This document shows positions 36,430 to 48,451 of a DNA stretch of 64,000 nt, one piece after another. This stretch comes from Costus lasius. Lineage: Eukaryota; Streptophyta; Magnoliopsida; Zingiberales; Costaceae. A model generated the notes under the pieces. That model had not been told where the DNA came from. It searched no databases and worked only from the letters and a program-made list of their open reading frames with translations. The stretch is taken from the NCBI GenBank assembly GCA_027563935.2, contig CM050446.2:112324499-112388498 (forward strand), read 5' to 3'. Each line of letters opens with the position of its first letter. Position 1 is the stretch's first letter. The position numbers and the translations under genes are program-made.

Positions 36430-37681
36430 CTTCCCGGACACCGGTATCATCATCCACTCCTCTCACATCATGGCATTGCATAGCAGACTATGCAAACTTT
36501 TAGAGTGGGTGAGCGTTCTTTACTCCGGTCTTTTTCCTTCCTTTCTATATGACCGTTTGACTTGTCGTGGTTTGTTGTGTTTGGATTTTAGACTGTTATT
36601 CTGTGATGGATATTCTGGCATTGTATCTTATATGCCATCTTATTCGTGGGCCTGGTCCACATCTTCAGGCCCCACTATGTGACATGTTATGTATGACACC
36701 TTGCATTTTATTTTCTTGCTTATATCAATAATCTGTCATGATGATTGTGATCCTCATACATGCTGTGAATTTTGAAAATTTAGATTGTGACATTTTATTT
36801 TCTTGCTTATATCAATAGCTTATCATTCTTGAGTTTACTTGTCCTATGAAGGCTATTTCAAAAATTTAGATTGAATACATGATTAGCTAGGAATGATCAA
36901 GGAATTAAGTCTGGAGTAATACCTCCTTGTTAGAGATACTTTTTGATCATGTCCATATATTCTATGATTTTGAAATTTTGTAATTTGAATTGGTTTGAGT
37001 TATTCATTAGTGGGTCAAGCATTTCTTTGATTGTTTAATCAACTCAAGCTTGCAACTTACATGCGGATCACATTGAGCTACATATTCACTTAGTTATTCT
37101 TTGAATTCCTTTCTATTATTGGGGAAATACTACATGTGTTCAAAAAGGATGTGTTATCAACTACTGATATAAAAAAAATCACCTTTAGATTCCTCTACTT
37201 GGCATTGTGAAAAATTGGCAATGGTACCGAAGGTTATGAGTTGAAATCTAAGGGGTGTGAAGTTGAAATCAATAAAGAGACTCCTCTACTTGGCATTCCG
37301 AAAAATTGGCAATGGTACCTATGGTTATGAGTTGAAGTCTATTGCAATAATTAGTGTATCATACCCTGATGGAACATTTGAGTTAACCCCAACGATTTGA
37401 ATAGTGAGGATTGGAATTGCATGAGTGTTATGTGTAGGTTTGATTGAATCCTATGTTTGTTGCTTACAAGGTTGTTTGGCATCTAGAAATTATGGGATCA
37501 AACTGTTGAGCACTTGAAACAACCTTTTACTTGATTTCTCCTGATTAGATTTTGGATTGTTATTAAATGTTTTTCTAACTTGGATGTATGCCTCAACACA
37601 AAAGATTATTCCTATACCCATCATGTGTTTCATCTTATTTTATTGCTTGAGGACAAGCAAAGATTTAAGTCTGGAGTATTT
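36430..37681 (+). other. 3' noncoding region of element A
   Basis: There is no coding signal. A block with ACTTGGCATT ... AAAAATTGGCAATGGTACC occurs twice (37,188-37,230 and 37,281-37,320), once per ~92 bases; element B has one copy at 20,500-20,540. The bases before the LTR (AAGATTTAAGTCTGGAG) are the probable plus-strand primer tract. Confidence 0.6.
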
Positions 37682-39176
37682 TGATGCCTTGCATTTTGAT
37701 AGTAATTTTGATGGTCATTTCATGCTAAATCTAGGTTTATTTTGATACTTTTATACTCTTTATAGGCTTATTTCCTTCATATCTTCGAAATCTTAACTTT
37801 TTGGTGTTTTTGTGGAATTTTAGGTAAAATCGCCCTTTTTTGACATATTTTGAAGATTCTAAGGCCATAGGATGATTTCTTATACAAAGACGAAGCTATA
37901 CGTCAAATTTGTGCCAAAACAGAGTTAGCCTGAAAAATACGGCCAGGTGAACCCCATGGGGTTCACCATCCTAGTCGTCAGCCAGCAGAACTCACAGAGA
38001 GCTTCACGGCCGGGTGAACCCCGCTGGGGTTCACCAGAATTCCTTTCGGCCGAGAACTTTACAGAATAAAGCACAGCCAGCTGAACCCCAGCGGGGTGCA
38101 CCGCGCTTCTTTCTACCAGAATGCACAAAACGAATCACGGCCAGGTGAACCCGGCGGGGTTCACCCATGATTCTGATCCAGGCTCACGCGCAGGACGACC
38201 TCTACTTGGTTTTTCTCTGATTTCTCACCCGTTTGGAGTCCGAATTTGGCAAGTAAGGTGTCTATGGAAAGCTCTTTCGAAGGAGAACAGAGGAAATATA
38301 AAAGCCCTAATTTTCTTGCCCTAATTATCAAGGAATCACGCGACAAAGCGATGCGGGCAGAAGAATACGGTGAAAGGAGGAGTTCGAGGTGATTTTTAGA
38401 GATTGATCATCGGAGCGTCACGATTCTTGTTGATTTGCTTCGGTTTATCCTCTCCTATCCCTTAGAAACTCTTCCTTGTGATTTCCCTATGTTAAAAGAG
38501 AGATTTTTTAACGTTTTAATGACGATTGTAGCGTAAACTTTATTTTGGGGCTTTTCTTTGAAACTCGTTGACAAATTTAATAGCAAACTTTATCTTTATT
38601 CTATTATTTGGATTGTGTTGTGAGCATATTTTACTTTGAAGTGTTTATTTCATGATCTTACCTTGGCCGAGTACTTTCACATGTTAGCCGTTACGATTCA
38701 TATCGAGAGAAGGATCGTAAGGGTGGAATACCTTAGTAAAAATTGCGAGACCTCGACACGAGAGTGCTTGGTCTTCGCTCGAGGGCTTTATAATCTGCCA
38801 TAGAACTCATTGGGTTCATCTTAGAACGATCCACCACGAGAGTAGGAGGTCGATCTAAGCCGAACACCGGGGTGTACACTCGAGAGAGGGCACCTTGTAC
38901 TTTAGGGTTAGATTCCTTGTGCAAAATCAATAATCCAAATAACCGACATCTGCCTTGTGCGATTAAAGTAATCATTGTGGTGAAAATCAAAGCCCCGATA
39001 TCTCTCTCATATTTACTTCCTACCGTCGTAGCGTTGATTACTTGTTTTCAATTTCTATTTTCAAAACCCCAATTTCGATTCGCCTAGCTATCAAAACTTG
39101 GACTTTCTGGTACTCAACCTTGTTCCCTGTAGGATTTGACATCTTTTATATTACTTTGACATAACCGTGCACTTGC
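37682..39176 (+). repeat. 3' LTR of element A, end truncated
   Basis: It begins TGATGCC after the primer tract. From 38,254 it matches window bases 1 onward. The last ~11 bases of the LTR are missing at the junction with copia C. Confidence 0.88.
37938..38170 (+). repeat. 67-bp tandem palindromic array in the element A LTR
   Basis: Four units have cores starting at 37,946, 38,013, 38,080 and 38,144 (spacing 67, 67, 64). The first core (37,946-37,967) is a perfect 22-bp palindrome with arms GGTGAACCCC / GGGGTTCACC. The array matches the internal one at 23,366-23,665. Confidence 0.88.
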
Positions 39177-39197
39177 AAGATTCGACATCTCAAAGGT

Positions 39198-41662
39198 TTG
39201 TTGGATCTCATACATAGTGATGTGTGTGGACCATTCAGTAAACAAGCCAGAGGAGGGTACAACTACTTCATCACATTTACTGATGACTTCAGTAGATATG
39301 GTTATGTCTATTTGATGAGACATAAGTCTGAATCCTATGAGAAATTTAAGGAGTTCAGACATGAAGTAGAAAACCAGCTTGTAGATCTATTAAGACTCTT
39401 CGATCAGATCGTGGTGGAGAGTACCTGAGCGGTGAGTTCTTTGACTATCTTAGAGAGTGTGGGATTCTATCCCAACTCACTCCTCCTAGAACACCTCAAT
39501 GGAATGGTGTGTCTGAGAGAAGAAATCGAACCTTGTTGGACATGGTTCGATCTATGATGAGTCATGCAACTCTACCTCCCTCATTTTGGGCCATGCACTT
39601 GAGACAGCTTCTCTCATACTAAATAATGTTTCATCTAAAAGTGTCTCCAAGATTTCGTACGAGGTATGGAGTGGGAGAAGACCGAATCTCTCTTTTATCA
39701 GAGTCTGGGGATGTGAGACTTATGTCAGACATCAGGATTCTAGCAAGCTAGAACCCAGATCTGATAAATGCGTGTTTGTGGGGTATCCTAAGGAAACTAA
39801 TGGATATTACTTCTATATTCCCAGCGAGAACAAAGTTTTGTTGCTCAGGGTGCTGTCTTTCTAGAGAAAAAATTTCTCATGAAAGAAGTCAGTGGGAGGA
39901 AGTTTGACTTGGACAAGGTCCAAGTGCGACCACAAGACACTGAGATGGAACTTGAGCCACCTGCACCGGTTGCTGGGCAACCAGAGGCTCAAACACAGAC
40001 CCCTCATAGGTCTGGGAGGATTCGTCGTGCACCTGAGAGGTATGGGTCACTGCCGACCCAACACGATGGGATCTTCATCGTTGAGGATGAACCCAGGGCC
40101 TATGATGAGGTGGTCACTGGACCGGACTCCGAGAAATGGCTTAAGGTCATGAGATCCAAGATGGATTCCATGTCGGCTAACCAAGTCTGGGATTTGGTTG
40201 AGCTACCTGATGGGGTAAAGCCCATAGGGTGTAAATGGGTCTTCAAGAGGAAGACTGACATGGATGGCAACATAGTTTCCTACAAGGGTAGACTTGTGGC
40301 TAAAGGATTCAGACAAGTCCACGGGGTGGACTATGATGAAACCTTCTCGCTAGTTGTCATGTTCAAATCCATTCGAATCTTGCTTGTTATAGCTGCATAT
40401 TATGTTTATGAGAAATGGCAGATGGATGTGAAGACAGCATTCCTTAATGGAAAGCTGACAGAGGATGTGTTTATGACACAACGTTATGGTTTCATCCATC
40501 CTGCATAGGGCAATAAGGTCTGCAGACTAAAGAGATCCATTTATGGATTAAAGCAAGCATCTCGAAGTTGGAATCTTTGATTTGATGAGGCAGTAAGAGA
40601 TTACAGCTTTATCAAGAGCGAAGATGACGCCTGTGTATACAAAAAATTTAGTGGGAGCTTGGTGACATTTCTGGTCTTGTATGTCGATGACATACTACTG
40701 ATTAGAAATGACATCCCTAGTCTTCAAGCTGTGAAGACATGGTTGGGAAAGTGTTTCGAGATGAAAGACTTAGGGGAGGCAGCCTATATGCTAGGCGTGA
40801 GGATCTACCTGGATAGATCCAAGAAGCTCCTGGCCCTTAGTCAGAGTACTTACATTGATAAGGTCTTGGAGAGGTTCAACTTCGAGCAATCCATCAAAGG
40901 ATACCTTCCAGTAAGACATGGTCTTATTCTCTCCAAGAGCCAGTGTCCCACCACACAGGCTGAGAGGGACGACATGAGTCGAGTACCCTATGCTTCGGCA
41001 GTAGGTTCAATCATATATGCAATATTGTGTACTAGACCAGACGTGGCTTATGCTGTGAGCATAACCAACAGATACCAACCTAATCCAGGTCTACAGCACT
41101 GGGTGGCTGTAAAGAATATTCTAAAGTATCTGAGAAGAAGTAAAGATTTGTTCTTAGTCTATGAGGGACAGGAAGAGCTCAGTATTCAGGGCTACACTAA
41201 CGCATCATTCTAGTCTGACCCTGATGACTTTAGATCATAGGCCGGCTATGTGTTCAAGTTGAATGATGGCGCTGTATGCTGGAAATCCTTCACGGAGTCC
41301 ACTATAGCTGATTCTACGACCGAGGTTGAGTATGTCGTTGCTTCTGAGGTAGCCAAAGAAGCCGTTTGGATTCGGAAGTTCATTTCTGAACTTCAGGTGG
41401 TTCCAACTGCTGTGGATCCGATTGAGCTTTATTGTGACAACAATGGAGCGATTGCACAGGCAAAGGAACCAAGGTGTCATCAAAAATCCAAATAAATACT
41501 TAGAAGATTTCACCTGATCAGAGAGATCATTGACCGAGGTGATGTCAATATAAGCAGAGTTGATACAGATAATAATCTGGCAGACCCACTGACCAAGGCT
41601 TTGGCGCAGCAGAAGCATGATGGTGATACGAGGGACATGGGGTTGAGATTTCTCAACAACTA
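39198..41662 (+). pseudogene. Pol remnant of copia C
   Basis: Integrase starts at GLLDLIHSDVCGPF and has GVSERRN near 39,510. Reverse transcriptase has MDVKTAFLNG near 40,425 and YVDD near 40,680. RNase H follows, ending LADPLTKALAQQ near 41,610. Frameshifts near 39,400 and 39,590 and stops near 40,507, 40,579, 41,212 and 41,239 disable it. The number of lesions fits an old copy. Confidence 0.88.
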
Positions 41663-41684
41663 AATCTAAGTGCAAGTAGGAGAT

Positions 41685-43505
41685 TGTTGGTGTATATGCC
41701 CTTCGACCCGTTGTTGGTCCATCATGTACTACTTGACATTGATATTTTATATATCATTCTGGCATTGTCGTTATTATGCTATGTTTACATGGATAATAAT
41801 GTCCCTAGAGATAGATTGTATTTGTGCTCAAACGGTGTGTCCCTTGTCAAGTACCTGAGTGGATAAGGGACAACTCTGGTATATGTGAGACTGGTATATG
41901 AGCTGGTTAGGCACGGGGTCCTAATGTAGGCATATGGGTATATCAGTGGTGGATATACTGGACCGACCCGCTGTGAGGCTCTAACTTGGTGTCATGAGTT
42001 AAGCTCAGTAGTGACAGAAGATGCATTGATCCCTTGACTTGAGGTCATTGACTCTTCTATATGGTTAGGGACATGCTTTGATACAACCTAACACCTTGCC
42101 GTAGTTGGGAGGTCATAATGGTTGTCATTGGGTATATCACGACCCATATGAGAAGATCAATGGACACACATAGGATTTGCCCCTTCCTGCGGGAAGCTTG
42201 ATATCCACGGGGCCCTCCTATGGTTGCATGACTTAAAGTATATGGCTATACTCAGGTGAAAGCCTGATTTAGTCATGACCATGAGATTAGATGAAAACAA
42301 AGTGGTGACACACTTTGTCCAATCGGATATCAATCTGACAAAGAGACTGTAATGCATCAGTATCTTGTTGTGATGATGGAGATGTCGATGTTGATATCCT
42401 TTCTGAAGACTTGGGTGGTAGCGATGCACTGCTAGGTGCTACTCACTGCATGTGATGACCTGAGTTCATCACTGCCAACGTCAGAGGAACCTGCAGGATC
42501 GCACAACTTGAAACTCGGGTTCTCGTATTGATCGGGTAGCCTAATGATCGAGTTATTAGATAACTCAGATCTATTTGGGAGAATTCATCAGTGCCATTGT
42601 GCCTGATGAGATGGAATGGACTTATTGGAGCTAACTTCATTTTTGGGCCAGATGTGCCAATTGGGCCCAATAGGACAATTGGGCCAAATGAAGTCTGAGC
42701 TTGGAGCATGGACCAAGAGGCCTCCAAGCCCAATGGGCGTGAAGCCTAGTTGGGGCGTGAGACTTAATGGGCCTTGAGGCCCAATGGGCCATAAGGCCTA
42801 ATGGGCTATGACAATAAGTTGTCTGGCCCAATAGACATCATGGTAAAATAAATTCTGTATTTAATTCTAGAAATTAAATTCTGAATTTAATTTTACATTT
42901 AATTCTGTAATTAATTTTGAGATTAATAATGAATTTAATTCTGAATTTGAAGAGCCACTCCATTAATGGCCATTATGAAACTTTAATTCAGGGTTTTATG
43001 GGCCATTATGAGACTTTAATTCAGTATTTAATTCAATATTTAATTCTGGATTTAATTCTAACATTAATTCTGAATTTAATTCAGAATGCGAAGGGTTACT
43101 ATGATTTCTATAAAAGGTTGGGAGGGGTTGAGAGTTGGCGCCTACTTGATTGAGAAGGATTCTCCCTGGTGCCACTTCTCTCCCTCATTCTCCTCTTAGT
43201 GCCTCATCCTTGTGGATAGCACAAGCTCTTGAGGATTTCTCCCATAGGCGTGGATCTTCTTCCCGAGGCTAGCACCGGGCGTGGAAGAAGAGAACTCAAG
43301 CGTCGGCTGTGTGCGAGACTACAGAGGGCGAACATTTGGGCGTCTGCATCGCATCCTTTTCTTCGCTACAAGGTATCATCTCCTACTCACCGTGTCGATT
43401 CCTTTGTATGACTCGATCTTCTGGGTTTTTGGGACTGGCCTGTTTCGAGGATTGCTTCCGTTGTGCTTGTCTTTAAAGTTTTAAAATCCCCGGGGTTTCC
43501 CAACA
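41685..43505 (+). repeat. 3' LTR of copia C
   Basis: 1,821 bases with ends TGTTGGTGTATATGCCC and GTTTCCCAACA. The interior has GGGCCCAAT-type repeats (42,650-42,800) and runs of (T)TAATTCTGAATT (42,845-43,085), a local expansion compared with copia A. Confidence 0.88.
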
Positions 43506-44784
43506 GGGGCTTGTTCGCACGGATAGAGGATAGAGACGTGAGGAAGAACAAAAGCTGCGCATCTGTATTCATTGAAGATCCTATTGCGTGAGCACCAAAA
43601 AGGACGAGTTTGTAAGGAAGATCTTCAGGTTTCATCCAACTTGTTGTGCTTATTGTATAATCCTTGCATAGCATGGCACGATCTTACCTTTGTCTTTAGA
43701 TTTCTGCATAACCTTGCTCCATGTGTACTGTTGGAGATTTTATTTGTGATATCATGATAAATATGGTAGGCTAAACTTTCAAATCAGGATGTGGGGGTAG
43801 CCCTTTGATGATTTATTAGTTTAATAGTCTTGCTCCAAGTGCCGATATCCCAGCTCGATCTTATGCGTGCGCCTTGCCTGCGTTATTCGAAAGAATGCGC
43901 TTGAGCCTTCTCGCCTTGCTTAAGGTTTGTAAATCAAAGAATCACGGGAAAACTCGCTGATTGTTTGTACTCAACTAAGGCGTCGTTAGGGTCTTAGACG
44001 TGTCGGGGAGACCACAAGTCCGACCGCGCATTAGAAACATTTGGACGAGAGTTTATCGAATCCGTTAGTACGCTTTGCCTATGTTGCCCGAAAGGGAACG
44101 TTAGAGCCTTTTAGCTTCTCGTGTGGGGTTTGTAAATTAGGAGCTAGGGAGAATCCGCTTGACGAACTGCACTCTCCTAGTGTGAACTTCTGGACCATAG
44201 ACGCATCTAGCAAGCCAAAAGCGTGCTAGTACGTTGGATTGTTTAGGGACGCTTTGCCTGCACAGTCCGAGAGGGTGCGCTTGAGCTAGAGGTTACGCAG
44301 GGGAGGTTTGTAAGCCAAGAATTCTTGAAAAGGACCCCTTTTGTTAACCTGTACCCACCTTGACGGTATTAGGAGCTTAGACCTGTCAGGGAGATGGCGA
44401 GTCCGACTTATCATCAGAACCTTACGGATTTGACCAGTAGCCGGGTCTGTGGGAGCGGACGTGGCTATTGGAGGGAGCAACCTACATGTTAGGAAGCTGA
44501 GTCCCTTGAACTAAACAGGATAACGGTAATAGAGACTGACGATTCAATTGTAAGGAGTCAAGGTGGTGAACCCATATCCTGATGCGTCTTCTTGTTATAA
44601 TTCCCCCGTGCAATTCCTCTGCTTATGTTCTATGCATTTAATTAGTTCAACATCTTAGACTACACCCGTTTCGAAGTAGTCTAGCTAGCAATTTTGAGAT
44701 CTGTCGGTACTTGCCCATTAGTCCATGTGGGATCGATATTTTACTACCTCGGTAGACCCGTGCACTTGCGGGAAGCCTAACAAG
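43506..44784 (+). repeat. Ty3/gypsy LTR fragment with internal repeats
   Basis: The end (GTGGGATCGATATTTTAC ... CCGTGCACTTGCGG) matches the usual Athila/Tat LTR tail and resembles the tail of element A. Three degenerate ~180-200-bp units (about 43,860-44,460) share TTTGCCTGC, (G/T)CGCTTGAGC and GGTTTGTAA. The left side is cut by copia C. Confidence 0.6.
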
Positions 44785-46868
44785 CATCCTTGGGCTCTAT
44801 CAGTAGACATGTGGGTGGAAGCAATAGGTGATAAGAGGTCAATAGGTTTCTTTGGTTGAGAGCCTAAAACAACTTGAAATGGGCTAAGACCAATTGTTTT
44901 TATTAACAACACTATTGAAAGCAAATTTAGCAAGTGGCAAAATTTTATCCCAAGCAACAACATGGTCTCATGCACGACACCTTAGCAAGTTGCCTAGACT
45001 TCTATTAACTATCTTAGTTTATCAATCGGTTTGCGGATGATAGGCTGAAAAAAAAATTAGCTTTATCCCCAATAGTGCCCATAATGATTTTCAAAAATAA
45101 CTCATAAATCTAGGATCCCGAACAGAGGTGATAGTTTTAGGTAACTCATGCAACTGCACTATTTCTTTGAAAAAAATGGAAGCAATATAAGAAGGATATG
45201 TCATTTTATAACATGGCAGAAAATGAGCCGTTTTTGAAAAAAATGATCTACAACTACAAAAATTGAATCATGATGTGCGTGAGTACGAGGTAGCCCAAGT
45301 ACAAAATCCATACTGATATCATGCCACCGGGCTACCATAACAGGTAAAGGCTAGTAAAGGCATGTATTTTTTTTTTGCGAGTTTTGCTAGATTGACATGT
45401 ACCACAATGGCAAACAACTAGAGCAACATCTCTAGCTAGCCTAGGCCAAAAAAATCTATTAACAATAAGATGGCAAGTCAGGTCAAGACTGCGGTGACCA
45501 GTTGCACCACCTGCATGAAGCTCCCAAATTAGAAAATCCTTAACTAAGGTTCTTGGAACACAAAGTCGAGAACCAAAATACAAGAAGTCATCTCTCATGA
45601 CATATTCAGGATCAACCTAACCATCATTCATACTCCTCACAATATTAGAAAAGTCTAGACAATCATTGTATGCTTGTTTGAGATGTTCAAATCCGATGAT
45701 CTCTACCTTAAGGGTGTGCAACAACTTGTGGTCTTGACTCAATGCATTAGCTACAACATTTTTTTTCTCTTCTTGTCTCGAACAACAAAAGAGAATTTTT
45801 GTAAATACTCTACCCATTTGGCATGCCTTGAATTAAATTTCCTTTGAGAGCTAAGATAAGCCAAGGCTTGATGATCACTAAACAGGACAAACTCATAATG
45901 TATCAAATAATAACGCCAATGTCGGAATGACTACACAATGGCGTAAAATTTTTTATCACAGATGGAGTAAAGTAGTTTCGCTTTATTTAGTTTCTCACTG
46001 AAGAAAGTAACTAGGTGCCCCTCCTAACTCAACATTCACCCAATCCCTATTCCTGATACATCACATATGACCTCAAAAGCCTTAAAAAAATCAATCAATT
46101 GAAGTACTAGAGTAGTGGTCATTTGTTCCTTAATAAAGCAAAAGGCTTTCTCGACCTCTATTGTCCACTAAAACTCACTTTTCTAAGGCATTTTGTAATT
46201 GGGGCCATTATCATGCTGAAGTTTCATACAACAATGCAATAGAATGTCACAAGCCCATGGAAACTTTGCACCTCTCGTATTGATGACTAGCGAGGTTATT
46301 TTGTAATAGCCCGTACCTTGTCAGGATCAGCCTTGAGATCTTCAGAAGAAACAATGAAGCCTAAAATCAATACATAATCACTCATGAAAGAACACTTTTT
46401 TTTATTCATGTATAATCTTGAAGCTTGCAAAACTTCCATGGTGTAATGAAGATGCCCCAAATGTTCATGTCTTTCCTTATTGTATATACGAATATCATCA
46501 AAATATACGACTGGGAACTTTCCAATGAATGGATGAAGGACTTGTGTCATAACTGGCATAAATGTGGATGAGGCATTAGATAAACCAAATGACATAACAA
46601 GCCATTCATACAACCCTTCAGGAGTTTTGAATATAGTCTTCCATTCATCCCCTGGTCAATGATAGCCGCTCCGTAGGTCAATTTTAGAAAACCATTATGA
46701 ACCTATAATGAGGTCAGCATGTCATCCAATCGTGGGATTGGCAATCTATAATCGCTACACATTCTCTAAATCTCATCCTTCTTTTAGGTAAGAAGGCAGG
46801 AATAGCACACGAGCTCAAGCTTTTATGAATAAACTCTTTAACTTGTCATTTAAATTCAGCATGCTCTG
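44785..46868 (-). pseudogene. Degenerate Ty3/gypsy pol (chromovirus-like)
   Basis: Read on the minus strand: reverse transcriptase remnants (DLRSGYH near 46,660, then [13 protein letters not shown] and FPVVYFDDI near 46,500), RNase H (CDVSGIGIG near 46,050), the integrase zinc finger (HAGGATGH ... CHCGTCQ, 45,400-45,540) and the integrase core end (GLSPFQVVLG near 44,870). Stops and frameshifts are scattered through it. The domain order RT-RH-INT is that of Ty3/gypsy; the wording of the motifs resembles plant chromoviruses more than Athila. LTRs of this copy are not visible. Confidence 0.8.
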
Positions 46869-48451
46869 TTGGGTTCATCTGATAATGTGGCAGGTTGGGC
46901 AATGAAAGCCCTAGGGACAAAATCAATTGCATGTGTACGAACCTCTCTTCTTTTTTTGACACCTTGTGTTGTTTGCTATTTGCGTGTGTGCACCACTGTC
47001 TGCGTACGGTGTTTATTATATGTTGTCTTGGTTGAGATATGGGTATCTATGTCTGTCGATTGTGACCTTCTCTGGCTGAAACTGTCCTGTGCTATATTGT
47101 CCTATTTTCTCTATCCCTTGTGTGAGATTAGTTATTTGTCTTGATTTGATAAATTTTAATAAAGAGTATATTATTTAACTAATTTGAGTAAATTAGGGGT
47201 TTTCTAAGATAATTTATTTTTTTTTTCAATTTTACATAGCCGCCTAATAATATTAGTAAAAATAAATATAAATACTTATTTAAAATAATATATTTAAAAT
47301 TTATAAGCTCATTATGATATAATATTATAAATAATTATTATTTTTATTTATAGACTCATTGTGGGATTGCAAATTTATAAGTTTGAGCTTGCTTTTGCCA
47401 TGAGACGAAATCATGCTAGACACGTGGGGTGACCTGGTAAACAATTGAGAAAGCAGGTTTCCAACTGCTTTTGTTATGCGATTATTTTGTAATATCAGAA
47501 GATCAACGAAAAATCCTATATGCAATTTTATAAAATTCATAAGCAAAATATTATTTATTAGAGGGGATAAGCGTATCTCATAAGTTGGGGTGGCATGGTA
47601 TCCTTGTTTTCACCCTAAACTCAAACACGATCAGCTATCCGAACTTGACTTAAACCCGAATTAGGTACTTAAACAGGTACTCATAACCCACGAAGACCTA
47701 ATTAAATAAAAAATAAAATATTTATTATATTATTTTATAAAATATATTTTAAAAATTAAAATTAAAATAAATATATTTATATAATATTTATTATTATTAT
47801 TATTTTATATTTTTAATATTAATAAATATTTATATAATAAATATTTTATTATTATTTATATTTTAATAATATAAATTATATATTTATTTTATTTTTTAAA
47901 TTTAGGTATTAAATATTAGGTACTCATATTTCTAAATTCGAATTCACCCTGTTTAGCTAATCTAATATCTAAACTCATGATAAATGGGTGAGGTTGAGTC
48001 AAATATTCGAACCGTATAGGTGAAATTGTAACCCCTAATCATAAGGCTAATATCGGGACCTCTTGCACGAGTCTGAATCCGGTGTGACGCCGAAGATACA
48101 ATTAGCGTTATCCGTGTGCCGGTGCGTCGATGAAGAGTATGCGTGCAGCAGTTGGAAAGTTGCCGGACTCACTGCGCTTGCCCACGTGGTGGAATCAAAG
48201 CCTCGTGACCATGTTTATCGGGCGATTTTTAGTCCGTAAATCGATGAAGATTAAAGAAAATAAATAATATGTGCCCAGAAATTAAGATTTAAAACTAGAT
48301 GCAGGATCTTATGGTAATTAATTAGCAGGAAAGAAGAATCAGAGGAAGCAATTCATTCGAAACTTGGAAACCAAAGATGCCTATTTTTTCGCTCTTATTA
48401 AGGACACACAATCTTCCTACTTTTCGCTCTTACTAGACGACATTCCTTCAG
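46869..48451. other. Intergenic, AT-rich
   Basis: I see no gene. Bases 47,690-47,930 are almost pure A/T (ATAATA/TTTATT-like low complexity). This stretch separates the repeat nest from the gene island. Confidence 0.7.

Larger units (their letters stand above)
1..39176 (+). mobile_element. Athila-like Ty3/gypsy element A, outer layer of the nest
   Basis: The element reads LTR (1-933), tRNA-Asp-type primer site, gag, protease, integrase C-terminus, third ORF, noncoding 3' region, LTR (37,682-39,176). Bases 1-933 match 38,254 onward, which shows that the two LTRs belong together although nearly 28 kb of later insertions lie between them. The 5' end lies outside the window. Reverse transcriptase, RNase H and the integrase core are missing, so this copy is dead. 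The DLGA(N/S)-type protease, the Asp primer site and an ORF after integrase point to the Athila lineage. Order and pairing are seen directly; lineage is by family resemblance. Confidence 0.85.
39177..43505 (+). mobile_element. Copia C: 5'-truncated Ty1/copia element, copia A family
   Basis: The element begins inside integrase and runs through reverse transcriptase and RNase H to a polypurine tract (41,670-41,684) and a full 3' LTR. Protein and LTR resemble copia A most closely. The 5' LTR, leader, gag and protease are absent, and the left boundary abuts the element A LTR. Confidence 0.9.
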
